Positions 1 to 8,054 of a stretch of DNA of 53,221 bases are shown piece after piece. Origin of the DNA: CALCKU01 sp964534845 (GTDB lineage: Bacteria; Pseudomonadota; Alphaproteobacteria; Caulobacterales; Maricaulaceae). Location of the stretch: contig CAZHPV010000011.1 of assembly GCA_964534845.1 (NCBI GenBank), forward strand, positions 1-53,221, read 5' to 3'. The first letter of the stretch is position 1. Each line of letters opens with the position of its first letter. Below the pieces are notes generated by a model. The model worked only from the letters and a program-made list of their open reading frames with translations, did not search any database and was not told the DNA's origin. Position numbers and translations under genes: made by a program.

Positions 1-564
1 ATCCCAAAGCATATATAATATATATTCTGTGACATTTTCGGTAAAAGCCGAGCCTTTCTTATCGGCAATAAGAAATAAAAGATCGACATCGGATTGGGGG
101 GCCATCTCCCCGCGCCCATAACCGCCGACAGCACAAAGCGCCAGACGTTCTGCTTTCGTTGGATTTGACGCCCTATAGATATGGGTCACCACAAAATCGA
201 AAAGGGCTGTAATGATATCATCATGGATAGCGGCGATTAAGCGAGCCGTTTCCAATCCTCCCAGCCGGCCTTTCATAAAACGGGTTTTGGTGTCTGTCAT
301 GGCAGAGTGGAGTGTCTCTTTTAACAGCTCCAAAACATAGGGTCTGCTTTTAGCGCTCTCGGGATATTGCCTAAAAATATTTGTTAGGTCTTGCCGTATC
401 GCTTGGGCATTAATTGGGCTTTCGACAGCCTGTAAATGCGGGGCTATTTCAAAAGCCGTTTCTTTGCCAAAGCGTCGTTTCTGTCCCGGTTTTGCTTTTT
501 TAGCCTTTGGGCTTTTAGGTACGGATTTTGCCAGGCTTTTCTTTAATCTGGATCTGCGGGCCAT
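1..564 (-). CDS. glnD: [Protein-PII] uridylyltransferase GlnD, N-terminal part
   Basis: Reverse-strand reading from the ATG at 564 stays open to the window edge (188 codons), so the gene is cut at its C-terminal side. A basic N-terminus (Arg/Lys-rich, about residues 1-35) precedes the nucleotidyltransferase motif GGYGRGEMAPQSDVDLLFL at about residues 146-164, the GlnD signature with its metal-binding DVD. GlnD uridylylates and de-uridylylates PII proteins to report nitrogen status; the HD and ACT domains would lie outside the window. Its ATG shares one base with the mutS stop (TAATG), so the two are translationally coupled in a mutS-glnD unit. Confidence 0.93.
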   Translation of the reverse strand, partial: MARRSRLKKSLAKSVPKSPKAKKAKPGQKRRFGKETAFEIAPHLQAVESPINAQAIRQDLTNIFRQYPESAKSRPYVLELLKETLHSAMTDTKTRFMKGRLGGLETARLIAAIHDDIITALFDFVVTHIYRASNPTKAERLALCAVGGYGRGEMAPQSDVDLLFLIADKKGSAFTENVTEYILYMLWD

Positions 565-3269
565 TAGAGTTTCGCCTTTAAGTCATAGAGCAAATCAAGT
601 GCGGCTCTTGGTGAGAGCGTATCCATATCAAGGTCGGCTATAGCGTTTTCTATTTTGGATGGCGGGGCTTTGGGTTTGAGCGGGCTTGCGGAAAAGAGCG
701 GGAGGGCGCCAAGACTGTCCCCTGCGCCGTCATGATCGGTTTCCAATTTTGACAACACAGCCCGCGCGCGTTCAATAGCGGCGGGCGGCATGCCAGCTAA
801 TTTAGCCACTTGCACCCCGTAAGATTTATCTGCCGCTCCCGGTTTGACGTCATGTAAAAATACGAGTTCGCCTTCCCACTCTTTAGCGCGTAGGCAGGCA
901 TTGGAAGCCTGTTCCAAATTTTCCGCCAGATCGGTAAGCTCGTGATAATGTGTCGCAAATAAAGCCCGGCATTTATTGACATGGTGGAGGTGTTCTGCGG
1001 TTGCCCAAGCGATTGACAGCCCGTCAAATGTCGCCGTGCCGCGCCCAATCTCGTCCAATATCACAAAGGATTTCACGTTGGATTGATTGAGAATGGCTGA
1101 TGTTTCTATCATTTCAATCATAAAGGTGGAGCGCCCCTTTGACAAATCATCTGATGCGCCCACGCGTGAGAAAATCGTTTCACATATACCGATATGAGCA
1201 CTTTGCGCCGGGACATAACTGCCAGCTTGGGCGAGTATAAACATCAGGGCATTTTGTCGAAGATATGTTGATTTTCCGGCCATATTGGGGCCGGTAATCA
1301 AGGTCAGGCGCGGCGCTTGTTTTCCGCGGGCATCCAAGAGACAATCATTGGCTGTAAACCCGCTCTCTCCCGATTTTTTCAAAGCGGCTTCGACGACGGG
1401 GTGCCGCCCGCCTTTAATATCAAAAATTTCCGTCTCATCGACTTTAGGCCGCACGGCTTGTGTCTCATCTGCCCATAGGGCTAACCCGGCTTGCATATCC
1501 AATATTGCAAAACTATTGGCTGTTTTGCGCAAAATTTCAGCCTGTTCGGTGATCCGTTGCGTAAAAGCTTCGAAAATAGCCAGTTCTAAAGTGACGGCTT
1601 TGTCCGCTGCGCCAGAAATTTTACTATCCAACTCGGAGAGCTCTGTAGTTGTGAAACGCACGCCGGATACAAGCGTCTGTCTGTGAATGAAGATGTTATT
1701 AGCGTCCTCTTTTGTGCTTTTTGCCAGCATATCATCGGCATGTTTGGGGGTAACTTCGATAAAGTAACCCAGCACATTATTATGTTTTATTTTTAAACTC
1801 GGAATATCTGTTTGCCGGGCATATTCCGATTGAAGACCGGCAATGATGCGGCGGCTATCATCTCGCAATTTTCGAAGCTCATCAAGGGCTGCGTCCCAAC
1901 CGGCGGCAATAAACCCGCCGTCTCTTGCCATAATCGGAACGTCTTCTTGAAAGGCTTTACGGATGTCTCTCGCCAATTTCGCAATTTCGGGTTTCTGCGC
2001 CAGACTCAGACTGTTCAATATATGCGTGATGTTTTCAGGCGGCGTCTGGTTTGGGTTAAACAAGGCGCTAATATCCTCGCCTATGAAAAGACTATGGCCG
2101 AGTGTAAGAATGTCGCGCGGGCCGCCGCGCCCTAATGCCAGCCGGCTTACGGCGCGCGCCATATCGCCCACTTCTTTTAACATCTCGCGGATAGAAGCCC
2201 TGAGCTGTGTTTCGGAAATGAAAAACTCTACAGCGTCCAGCCTTGCCTTTATCGCCGCGACGTCAATGAGGGGACGAGACAGGCAATAGCTTAGAACGCG
2301 GGCACCAGGGCCGGTAATGGTTTTGTCAATCACGGAGAGGAGCGAGCCTTGTTTGCGCCCCTGTTGGGTCCGCTCAATTTCAAGGCTAAGGCGTGTGGCC
2401 GGATCAATCGCCATATACAGGCTGGTTGCGCGCCGTTTTGGCGCAGAGAGCCTAACAGGTGCTCCGGCTTGCGTAAGCTCAAGATAATCTAACAGTGCGC
2501 CCGCGACAGAGACTTCAGCCTTTGAGAACACCCCAAAGCCGTCCAGACTGCTCACATTAAAACAGGACTTTAATTGTCGTTCAGCGCTGCGTGGATCGAA
2601 CTTTGTTGCGACTAATGGTGTCAGCGCCGCAGGCGGTAATCCAAGCGCTGCCATAAACCCACTATCATGATATAGCGTTTCTGGAATCAAGACTTCACGC
2701 GGCGCGAGAGCTGTGATTTCTGAGGATAGGCGTGCGCCTTCAACATCGCTGACATAAAAATCCCCAACGGAAATATCGGCCCAAGCCAAGGCAAAATCTC
2801 CGGCATGTGTACGTCCGAGAGCCAATATGAAATTTGACCCTCTTGCGTCTAGCAGGCTGTCTTCAGTGAGAGTGCCCGGTGTGACAAGTCTGACGACTTC
2901 GCGGCGCACAACCGCCTTATATCCCCGTTTTTTGGCTTCTGCGGGGCTTTCGGTCTGTTCGCATACCGCCACACGAAACCCTTTTTTAATCAGGCGTTGT
3001 AAATAGGTTTCCGAGGCATGCACGGGTACGCCGCACATAGGGATGTCGGCCCCGTCATGTTTACCGCGCTTTGTGAGGGCTATATCAAGTGCCTCTGAGG
3101 CCAGCACCGCATCTTGAAAAAAAAGCTCGTAAAAATCTCCCATTCGGTAAAACAATAAAGCCTCTTCACCCACCTCTGCCTTGATGGACAAATATTGCGC
3201 CATCATAGGCGTTACTTTTTGCGGTTTTGACATCTTTGTCTGGGTCTTAGGGTTTACAGAAATATTCAT
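564..3269 (-). CDS. mutS: DNA mismatch repair protein MutS
   Basis: 901 residues, a normal MutS length. The mismatch-contacting Phe-x-Glu is in GDFYELF (F46, E48), and the ATPase core near residue 660 has Walker A GPNMAGKST followed by the Walker B region VILDEIGRGTATFDG (most relatives have GRGTST; the Ala is a mild variant). MutS binds mismatches and loops and recruits MutL for excision repair. The annotated ATG at 3269 gives a short leader before MSKPQKVTP; the ATG at 3233 (residue 13) is a possible alternative start. The stop overlaps the glnD start by one base. Confidence 0.97.
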   Translation of the reverse strand: MNISVNPKTQTKMSKPQKVTPMMAQYLSIKAEVGEEALLFYRMGDFYELFFQDAVLASEALDIALTKRGKHDGADIPMCGVPVHASETYLQRLIKKGFRVAVCEQTESPAEAKKRGYKAVVRREVVRLVTPGTLTEDSLLDARGSNFILALGRTHAGDFALAWADISVGDFYVSDVEGARLSSEITALAPREVLIPETLYHDSGFMAALGLPPAALTPLVATKFDPRSAERQLKSCFNVSSLDGFGVFSKAEVSVAGALLDYLELTQAGAPVRLSAPKRRATSLYMAIDPATRLSLEIERTQQGRKQGSLLSVIDKTITGPGARVLSYCLSRPLIDVAAIKARLDAVEFFISETQLRASIREMLKEVGDMARAVSRLALGRGGPRDILTLGHSLFIGEDISALFNPNQTPPENITHILNSLSLAQKPEIAKLARDIRKAFQEDVPIMARDGGFIAAGWDAALDELRKLRDDSRRIIAGLQSEYARQTDIPSLKIKHNNVLGYFIEVTPKHADDMLAKSTKEDANNIFIHRQTLVSGVRFTTTELSELDSKISGAADKAVTLELAIFEAFTQRITEQAEILRKTANSFAILDMQAGLALWADETQAVRPKVDETEIFDIKGGRHPVVEAALKKSGESGFTANDCLLDARGKQAPRLTLITGPNMAGKSTYLRQNALMFILAQAGSYVPAQSAHIGICETIFSRVGASDDLSKGRSTFMIEMIETSAILNQSNVKSFVILDEIGRGTATFDGLSIAWATAEHLHHVNKCRALFATHYHELTDLAENLEQASNACLRAKEWEGELVFLHDVKPGAADKSYGVQVAKLAGMPPAAIERARAVLSKLETDHDGAGDSLGALPLFSASPLKPKAPPSKIENAIADLDMDTLSPRAALDLLYDLKAKL

Positions 3270-3307
3270 CTCGGGCGAAATTCGCCTATTCAGTGCATTG
3301 GCGCAAG

Positions 3308-4654
3308 TTATTTAGCCGATTTTATTGTTGAAGTTTCGGTATCACTCGGCGCAATGCGAATGCCTTTCGCGGCAGCGGGGCCTGCTATCATGATGATCAA
3401 GGCCAGAATAATGGCAGGAATACCCAAAGCGGCTGAAAATATAAAGAAGCTTTCAAATCCCATCTTATCTGCCATAACGCCGGTAAAGCCCGAGAGCGTT
3501 TTTCCGATGAGATTAAACATAGCACTGAGAAACGCATATTGTGTCGCTGCAAATTTTAGGTCACATAATGAAGAAAGATAGGCGATGAATGTTGTAGCCG
3601 CAAAGCCTGCTGCCAGATTATCCGCCCCGACGGTCACAAAGAGATAAAGTGTTTTGGGATCGGTAATTGTTGCCAGCCAAGCAAAGGCGGCATTCGTAAT
3701 GACCATTAACAAAGACCCGATTAACATGCAGCGCATTAATCCAAATTTGATAGATATGGCGCCGGCGACAAACCCGCCAAAAATAACAGGCCAAGGCCCA
3801 AAAAAGCTTGAGACAAGTCCGACTTGTAATTCGGTGTAGCCGACAGATTGGTACATGGGTTTTGCCATAGGGCCCATGGTTTTGTCGCTAATAAGATAGG
3901 TGCCGACCAGAAGAAACACGACCGGCGTCCAGACACCTAATTTTGTGACAAAACCCAGAAAGGGTTTGACAACATTCTCCCCAATAGCCTCGCTTAAATT
4001 TTGCGCCGGGCGGCGTGCTTCACGCTGGGGTTCCTTAATAAAAAATACGACCAGCCCGTTAATGGCTAAAATTAGAGCCATGGCGGCATAGGCTATATTC
4101 CAATTGCTAAATCCGGCAATTATATAGGATAAGCCCGCCCCGATAATGGCGATGCGGTAGCCTAATACATAAATAGCGGCCATATTGGTCTGATCATCGC
4201 CCGGCGCTGCCTCAATCCGCCACGCATCAATGGAAATATCCAATGTTGCCCCAGACGTGGCCAGAATGACGGCCCCCAGCGCAATTTGCAAGACAGAGGT
4301 GGCAGGATTGGAGCTAGCAATAATTAAAGCGCCCAAAACCGTCCCGAGAATAGCGACCAACATCCATGAGCGCCTTTGTCCCATGCGTTTTGTTAGATAG
4401 GGAATTTCCAAACGGTCTATTAGGGGCGCCCATAAAACTTTCAAGGTATAGACCAGACCAATCCAGGCAAAAAACCCAATTACCTTTAGATCAACCCCTT
4501 CTTTTTTCATCCAATAGGCAAGTTCTGAATAGATCAGCATATAGGGCAGGCCCGAGGCAAAGCCCAGCGATAGCATGCCCATCATTTTGCGTTGTTTATA
4601 GCTTTTCAAAGTTGCAAGCCATGAAGAGCCTGCAAGCTGTGCCGATTGTGTCAT
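3308..4654 (-). CDS. ampG: AmpG-type muropeptide permease (MFS)
   Basis: 448 residues, strongly hydrophobic with about 12 predicted membrane helices. The N-terminal pattern GFASGLPYMLIYSELAYWMK and the following KVLWAPLIDRLEIP match the AmpG family of inner-membrane permeases that import GlcNAc-anhydroMurNAc-peptides for cell-wall recycling. The gene lies 38 bases beyond the mutS start on the same strand and may be read through into mutS. No ampC or ampR is visible nearby, so a recycling role is more likely than beta-lactamase induction. A related MFS permease of other specificity cannot be excluded. Confidence 0.82.
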   Translation of the reverse strand: MTQSAQLAGSSWLATLKSYKQRKMMGMLSLGFASGLPYMLIYSELAYWMKKEGVDLKVIGFFAWIGLVYTLKVLWAPLIDRLEIPYLTKRMGQRRSWMLVAILGTVLGALIIASSNPATSVLQIALGAVILATSGATLDISIDAWRIEAAPGDDQTNMAAIYVLGYRIAIIGAGLSYIIAGFSNWNIAYAAMALILAINGLVVFFIKEPQREARRPAQNLSEAIGENVVKPFLGFVTKLGVWTPVVFLLVGTYLISDKTMGPMAKPMYQSVGYTELQVGLVSSFFGPWPVIFGGFVAGAISIKFGLMRCMLIGSLLMVITNAAFAWLATITDPKTLYLFVTVGADNLAAGFAATTFIAYLSSLCDLKFAATQYAFLSAMFNLIGKTLSGFTGVMADKMGFESFFIFSAALGIPAIILALIIMIAGPAAAKGIRIAPSDTETSTIKSAK

Positions 4655-4751
4655 GCATACTGTGTGCCCCGATTTGGGGCCAGCTGTCTAGAAATGAAGT
4701 GGAAAATTAACCTGAGTCAGCGTCTCAAATTATACGGCGTAGTTAAAACCG

Positions 4752-6170
4752 TTAGCTAGCCAGACGTTGATCGCGATTTTTCATCCATGTCTTGACCATT
4801 TCAGATAATTCTTCAGTTGAGACAGGTTTGGTCATGAAGTCATTCATACCGCTATCAAAACAGGCATTGCGATCATCATCAAAGGCATTGGCCGTTAAGG
4901 CGACAATCGGCAAGCTTTTGGACCTGTGGTCGAGAGCCCGGATTTTGCGTGTTGCTTCTAGCCCGTCCATATTCGGCATGCGCATATCCATAAAGATCAT
5001 ATCATAGACATTGTTCTTTACGGCTTCAACGGCCAAGGCGCCGTCTTCGACGACTTCAACGATACAGCCTTCAGCTTCAAGCAAGGTGCGGGTCAATAAG
5101 GCATTAATGGCGTTATCTTCGGCCAATAATATACGATAGGCACCGTCATCTCCCTGTATTGATTCTTGCGTCACCTCTTCTTCATCAGCTTGTGTGTCTT
5201 CTAGGTCCGCTTGGGCACTGTCCTCAGATTTGCCGACAGCTTTGGCAATCACCGCATCGCGCCAATTATTACCGAGCACAGCATCATCATTTTCAATCGG
5301 GAGGGCGCGGCGTTCATAATCACGTTCGGTTGTAGGGTTCTCAGGCGTGTTTTCTGCGTAAGTTTCCGCTGCGGGTGCCGGGCTTTGTATATCCGTTGCC
5401 GGCGGAATTTCTTGAGCGTGAGGCGCGACCGGTTCGGGGTTTGCCGGAGCGGGGATAGGCTCCGCTTCACTAAAATCTTGGGGGCCTTTATCCATAATAG
5501 CATCTAAGGGCGCAGCCGGATTGGCTGGCGTGCCCATATCGTGCTGGTTTTGCGTGTCAGGGCTCGCCATATTCGCTGAAGCGATGTGCGCGAGAGGCAC
5601 GGCTGCTAAAGGGGCCGCAATGGAGGCTGGATTTGGGGTCTGCGGCGCGGAGAGTGGCTGAGCCTGGATTTCGGCAGCGGGATGCATGTCTTGCGGCGCG
5701 TGTTGTTGTGCTTGATAAGGCACGTCCTGTTGGGCGGGCTGAAGCTGATCGGCCTCAGGGGCTAGTACTGTTTCGGTCTGCAAGGGCGGGGTATTAGAAT
5801 TAAAACTCTGAGCTTGGTCTGTTGCCGGCATGTGTTCTGGCAAGCCTGACGGGGGTGTTGGCGGCGTTGCAAAAGCTGTGACGTCGCGGGCAATGGCAAG
5901 GGCATGACCGTCCGCAAGTGTATATTCAATCCAGTCATAAATGACCTCCCCTTGCACTGAAGGGATGCGGGTTTCGAACCGTGTAGGCGTTGCGCCGCCT
6001 TGCGGCGTTGGCCAACCGGAGACAATATTGCCCTGCCAGTCCTCTATTCTTCCGCCATATATGTTTAAAAATGCAAAGTTTAAAAACAATATTCTGCCCG
6101 TCGCATCGCGTTTGATGAGCGGGTCAGGCCAAGGCCACATTTGGGCAGCAAAAATATCGTCAGGCGACAT
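4752..6170 (-). CDS. PAS-like domain plus response-regulator receiver protein, no kinase core
   Basis: 472 residues in three parts. Residues about 10-105 resemble a PAS fold of the kind found in hybrid sensor kinases. Residues about 110-320 are a low-complexity Pro/Ala/Gln/Glu-rich linker. Residues 345-470 are a full receiver domain: acidic pair in LLAEDN, phosphoacceptor Asp395 in FMDMRMPNMDG, Thr/Ala switch in ALTANAF and Lys448 in MTKPVS. There is no HisKA or HATPase domain, so it cannot autophosphorylate; it probably receives phosphate from a separate kinase or phosphotransferase. No DNA-binding output domain is present. The start ATG at 6170 follows an AGGA. Confidence 0.75.
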   Translation of the reverse strand: MSPDDIFAAQMWPWPDPLIKRDATGRILFLNFAFLNIYGGRIEDWQGNIVSGWPTPQGGATPTRFETRIPSVQGEVIYDWIEYTLADGHALAIARDVTAFATPPTPPSGLPEHMPATDQAQSFNSNTPPLQTETVLAPEADQLQPAQQDVPYQAQQHAPQDMHPAAEIQAQPLSAPQTPNPASIAAPLAAVPLAHIASANMASPDTQNQHDMGTPANPAAPLDAIMDKGPQDFSEAEPIPAPANPEPVAPHAQEIPPATDIQSPAPAAETYAENTPENPTTERDYERRALPIENDDAVLGNNWRDAVIAKAVGKSEDSAQADLEDTQADEEEVTQESIQGDDGAYRILLAEDNAINALLTRTLLEAEGCIVEVVEDGALAVEAVKNNVYDMIFMDMRMPNMDGLEATRKIRALDHRSKSLPIVALTANAFDDDRNACFDSGMNDFMTKPVSTEELSEMVKTWMKNRDQRLAS

Positions 6171-6296
6171 GTCAAATCCTATAATTCATCGAATATGGGC
6201 TATTAATTTTCAAAATAGCCGCGTTAACCTAAAAAAAGTCTTACCAAACGGGTTTTATTCCGAGAAATTGTAGGTTTTTACATTAAAGGCTTAAGT

Positions 6297-6332
6297 AATA
6301 GGCGCAAAACGTACCAATATTGCGCTATTTTT
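6297..6332. other. Stem-loop in the comM / PAS-receiver gap
   Basis: GCGCAA (6302-6307) pairs with TTGCGC (6320-6325), extended by AATA on one side and TATT on the other, and runs into TATTTTT on the + strand. It lies just past the end of comM, so it may stop or process the comM transcript; the T-run is on the wrong strand for a classical comM terminator. A second short palindrome, ATAGGTT-AA-AACCTAT, is at 6341-6356. Confidence 0.35.
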
Positions 6333-6384
6333 CCGACCTAATAGGTTAAAACCTATGCAAGATGTGTGGATTTAGAGAAAGGAT

Positions 6385-7110
6385 TTACGATTTTTTCTGC
6401 GATTTATAGGTCCTCGCTACTGTGTCCTTGGCGGGGCTATTGCCAGCGACGAGCCCCTTTCGTGCGCGCCTGTGAGAGAGGCTTTCGGCAATGTGTATAC
6501 GGTGAATATGTTCAGAATCTGATAAATCAGCGAGCGTGCGTGCAAGACGTAACACACGGTGATATCCCCGTGCTGTCAAACCAAGCGTTTCCGCGGCTTT
6601 TATCAGGAGTTTTCGGCCATCGCCATCGGGTTCGGCGACATGATCAAGCATTTGCGGGTTTAATTCCGCATTTGTGAGCCCTCCATTGCGCGTCATTTGC
6701 ACCGCACGTGCGCGGGCTACGCGCTCACTGACCTCAAGACTGCCTTCTTTTGACGGTGGTAAGGCCAGATCTGCCGGGGTAACGGCTGGCACATCTATCT
6801 GGATATCCATTCGGTCCATAAAGGGGCCGGAAATACGGGCTTGATAATCCGCTGCACATCTGTTCCCGCGCCGGCAGGCTATGCCATCGGCCCCGCCTGT
6901 CCCGCACCGACAGGGGTTCATCGCCGCTATAAGTTGAAACCGGGCCGGATAGCGCACATGGGCATTCACGCGGGCCACGGAAATATCTCCTGTTTCTAAG
7001 GGCTGACGTAAGCTATCAAGGACATGGGCTGAAAACTCGGGTAATTCATCTAAAAAAAGTACGCCGCGATGGGCTAAAGACGCCTCGCCTGGTTTCGCTT
7101 TTACCCCGCC
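6385..7110 (-). pseudogene. comM: ComM/YifB, C-terminal part cut off by the transposon
   Basis: From the transposon tip the frame reads GGVKAKPGEASLAHRG, then Walker B LFLDELPEF, the sensor region and the Cys-rich loop CRCGTGG...CRRGNRC typical of ComM Mg-chelatase-like AAA+ helicases, ending at 6385. This is about 241 residues. ComM promotes branch migration during natural transformation in the proteobacteria where it has been studied. The Walker A half lies at 19889-20730, 12.8 kb away. An in-frame ATG inside the transposon at 7200 could give a chimeric fragment without Walker A, which would not be an active ATPase. Confidence 0.93.
7106..7110 (+). repeat. Target-site duplication CCGCC, left copy
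   Basis: CCGCC immediately outside the TGTACAAATCC tip. The identical pentamer lies outside the other tip at 19889-19893. Five bases is the duplication length of Tn7-like elements. Confidence 0.93.
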
Positions 7111-7132
7111 TGTACAAATCCACAGATAACCG
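7111..7132 (+). repeat. Terminal inverted repeat, tnsA-proximal end
   Basis: Starts TGTACAAATCCACAG and ends near ATAACCG. It matches the inverted right tip in 10 of the first 11 bases (TGTA-C/G-AAATCC) and more weakly further in. Confidence 0.9.
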
Positions 7133-7222
7133 AAAAAACTTAAGGTGAAAGCCCATGAAATCTGAAGATAGCGCTGCCAATGAAAACCGTAAAATTCCAA
7201 AGAAAGGTGAAGTGTTCCGAAA
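7125..7222 (+). repeat. Probable TnsB-binding sites of the tnsA-proximal end, overlapping tnsA
   Basis: Three degenerate copies of a pattern like ACTG(A)AAAAGTTC, which is clearer in the other end: AACCGAAAAAACTT at about 7128-7141, AACCGTAAAATTCC at about 7185-7198, and GTGTTCCGAAA at about 7212-7222. Only the first is upstream of tnsA; the others lie inside its coding sequence. Tn7 ends carry several such sites. Assignment is by eye. Confidence 0.45.
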
Positions 7223-8051
7223 CGACTCAGCTTATCATGATGACAAATCAGCGAGTTACGACAGCGAAGATGAATCTTCTAAGCAACTTGCGGATTCGAT
7301 GGTCAACTCAATGGAGGCGTTATTGGCCGCTGCGAAAGCTAGAAATCAATTAAACACTCGACGGGTAATTCGCCCCAACCACAGGAGTGTGACTGGTTGG
7401 CTTGCAAATGATGTAACTGGCGATGCAATACCATTCGAATCCACACTTGAACGCGATTGCGCCTATATTGCGCTCTTCGACAAACGTGTAACAGAAGTAA
7501 GAGCACAGCCAGTCACTATTCCCTACAAATTGGAGAATGGCCGGAAAAGTCAATACACCCCTGACTACGAAGTGACCTATCGAATAGACGGTCGGACGCA
7601 AAAGGCTATTTTGGAAGTAAAAGAACTGAAGACATTCGAAGAGAATAAGGCTTCGTTTCTAAGGAAGTACGATGCTGCAGCAAAATGGTGTACCGATAAT
7701 GATTGCTCATTCTATGTTGTAACAGAAAGGCAGCTACGTCCTCCTTTGATAGAGAATATTCGATTTTTGTATCGCCAGAGGCAGCAATGGCATTTCGATA
7801 CGCTGGCATCTGGAGAATTGCTGTCAAATATACAAAATCAGCTCCCACTAACTGTCGAGGAGATATTAGATAGCAACAGTAACACCCAAATAGAACGAGC
7901 AAAAACACAGACATTACTGTGGGGCCTAATTGCATCTCGACTTGTCTATGTCGATTTAAAGAAAGAAATCGTTCCCACAACAGTCGTTTCAAACCGCCGC
8001 GCCGCCGCATCTCGTCCAATGTTTTTTGAACCTGGGGAATCTTGGAAGTAA
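7155..8051 (+). CDS. tnsA: TnsA-like transposon endonuclease
   Basis: 298 residues. A charged N-terminus (1-60) leads into the TnsA nuclease fold, with Glu in FESTLERD (E95/E99), Asp137 in YTPDYEV and the ExK motif E154-V-K156 in ILEVKEL, the catalytic set of a restriction-enzyme-like nuclease. A C-terminal winged-helix-like region follows. TnsA cuts the 5' strands at the ends while TnsB cuts and joins the 3' strands, giving cut-and-paste excision. The ATG at 7155 has AAGGTGA 7 bases upstream and lies only 44 bases from the transposon tip, so promoter and binding sites are compressed. tnsB follows after 3 bases. Confidence 0.93.
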   Translation: MKSEDSAANENRKIPKKGEVFRNDSAYHDDKSASYDSEDESSKQLADSMVNSMEALLAAAKARNQLNTRRVIRPNHRSVTGWLANDVTGDAIPFESTLERDCAYIALFDKRVTEVRAQPVTIPYKLENGRKSQYTPDYEVTYRIDGRTQKAILEVKELKTFEENKASFLRKYDAAAKWCTDNDCSFYVVTERQLRPPLIENIRFLYRQRQQWHFDTLASGELLSNIQNQLPLTVEEILDSNSNTQIERAKTQTLLWGLIASRLVYVDLKKEIVPTTVVSNRRAAASRPMFFEPGESWK

Positions 8052-8054
8052 ATT

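Noticed and set aside
1285..2289. Several open frames antisense to mutS
   Set aside because: They shadow the strongly supported mutS frame, have no ribosome sites or families, and are low-complexity by composition.
7111..7200. comM fragment starting at an ATG inside the transposon (7200)
   Set aside because: The added residues are antisense to tnsA and unrelated to ComM; it is only a chance fusion.
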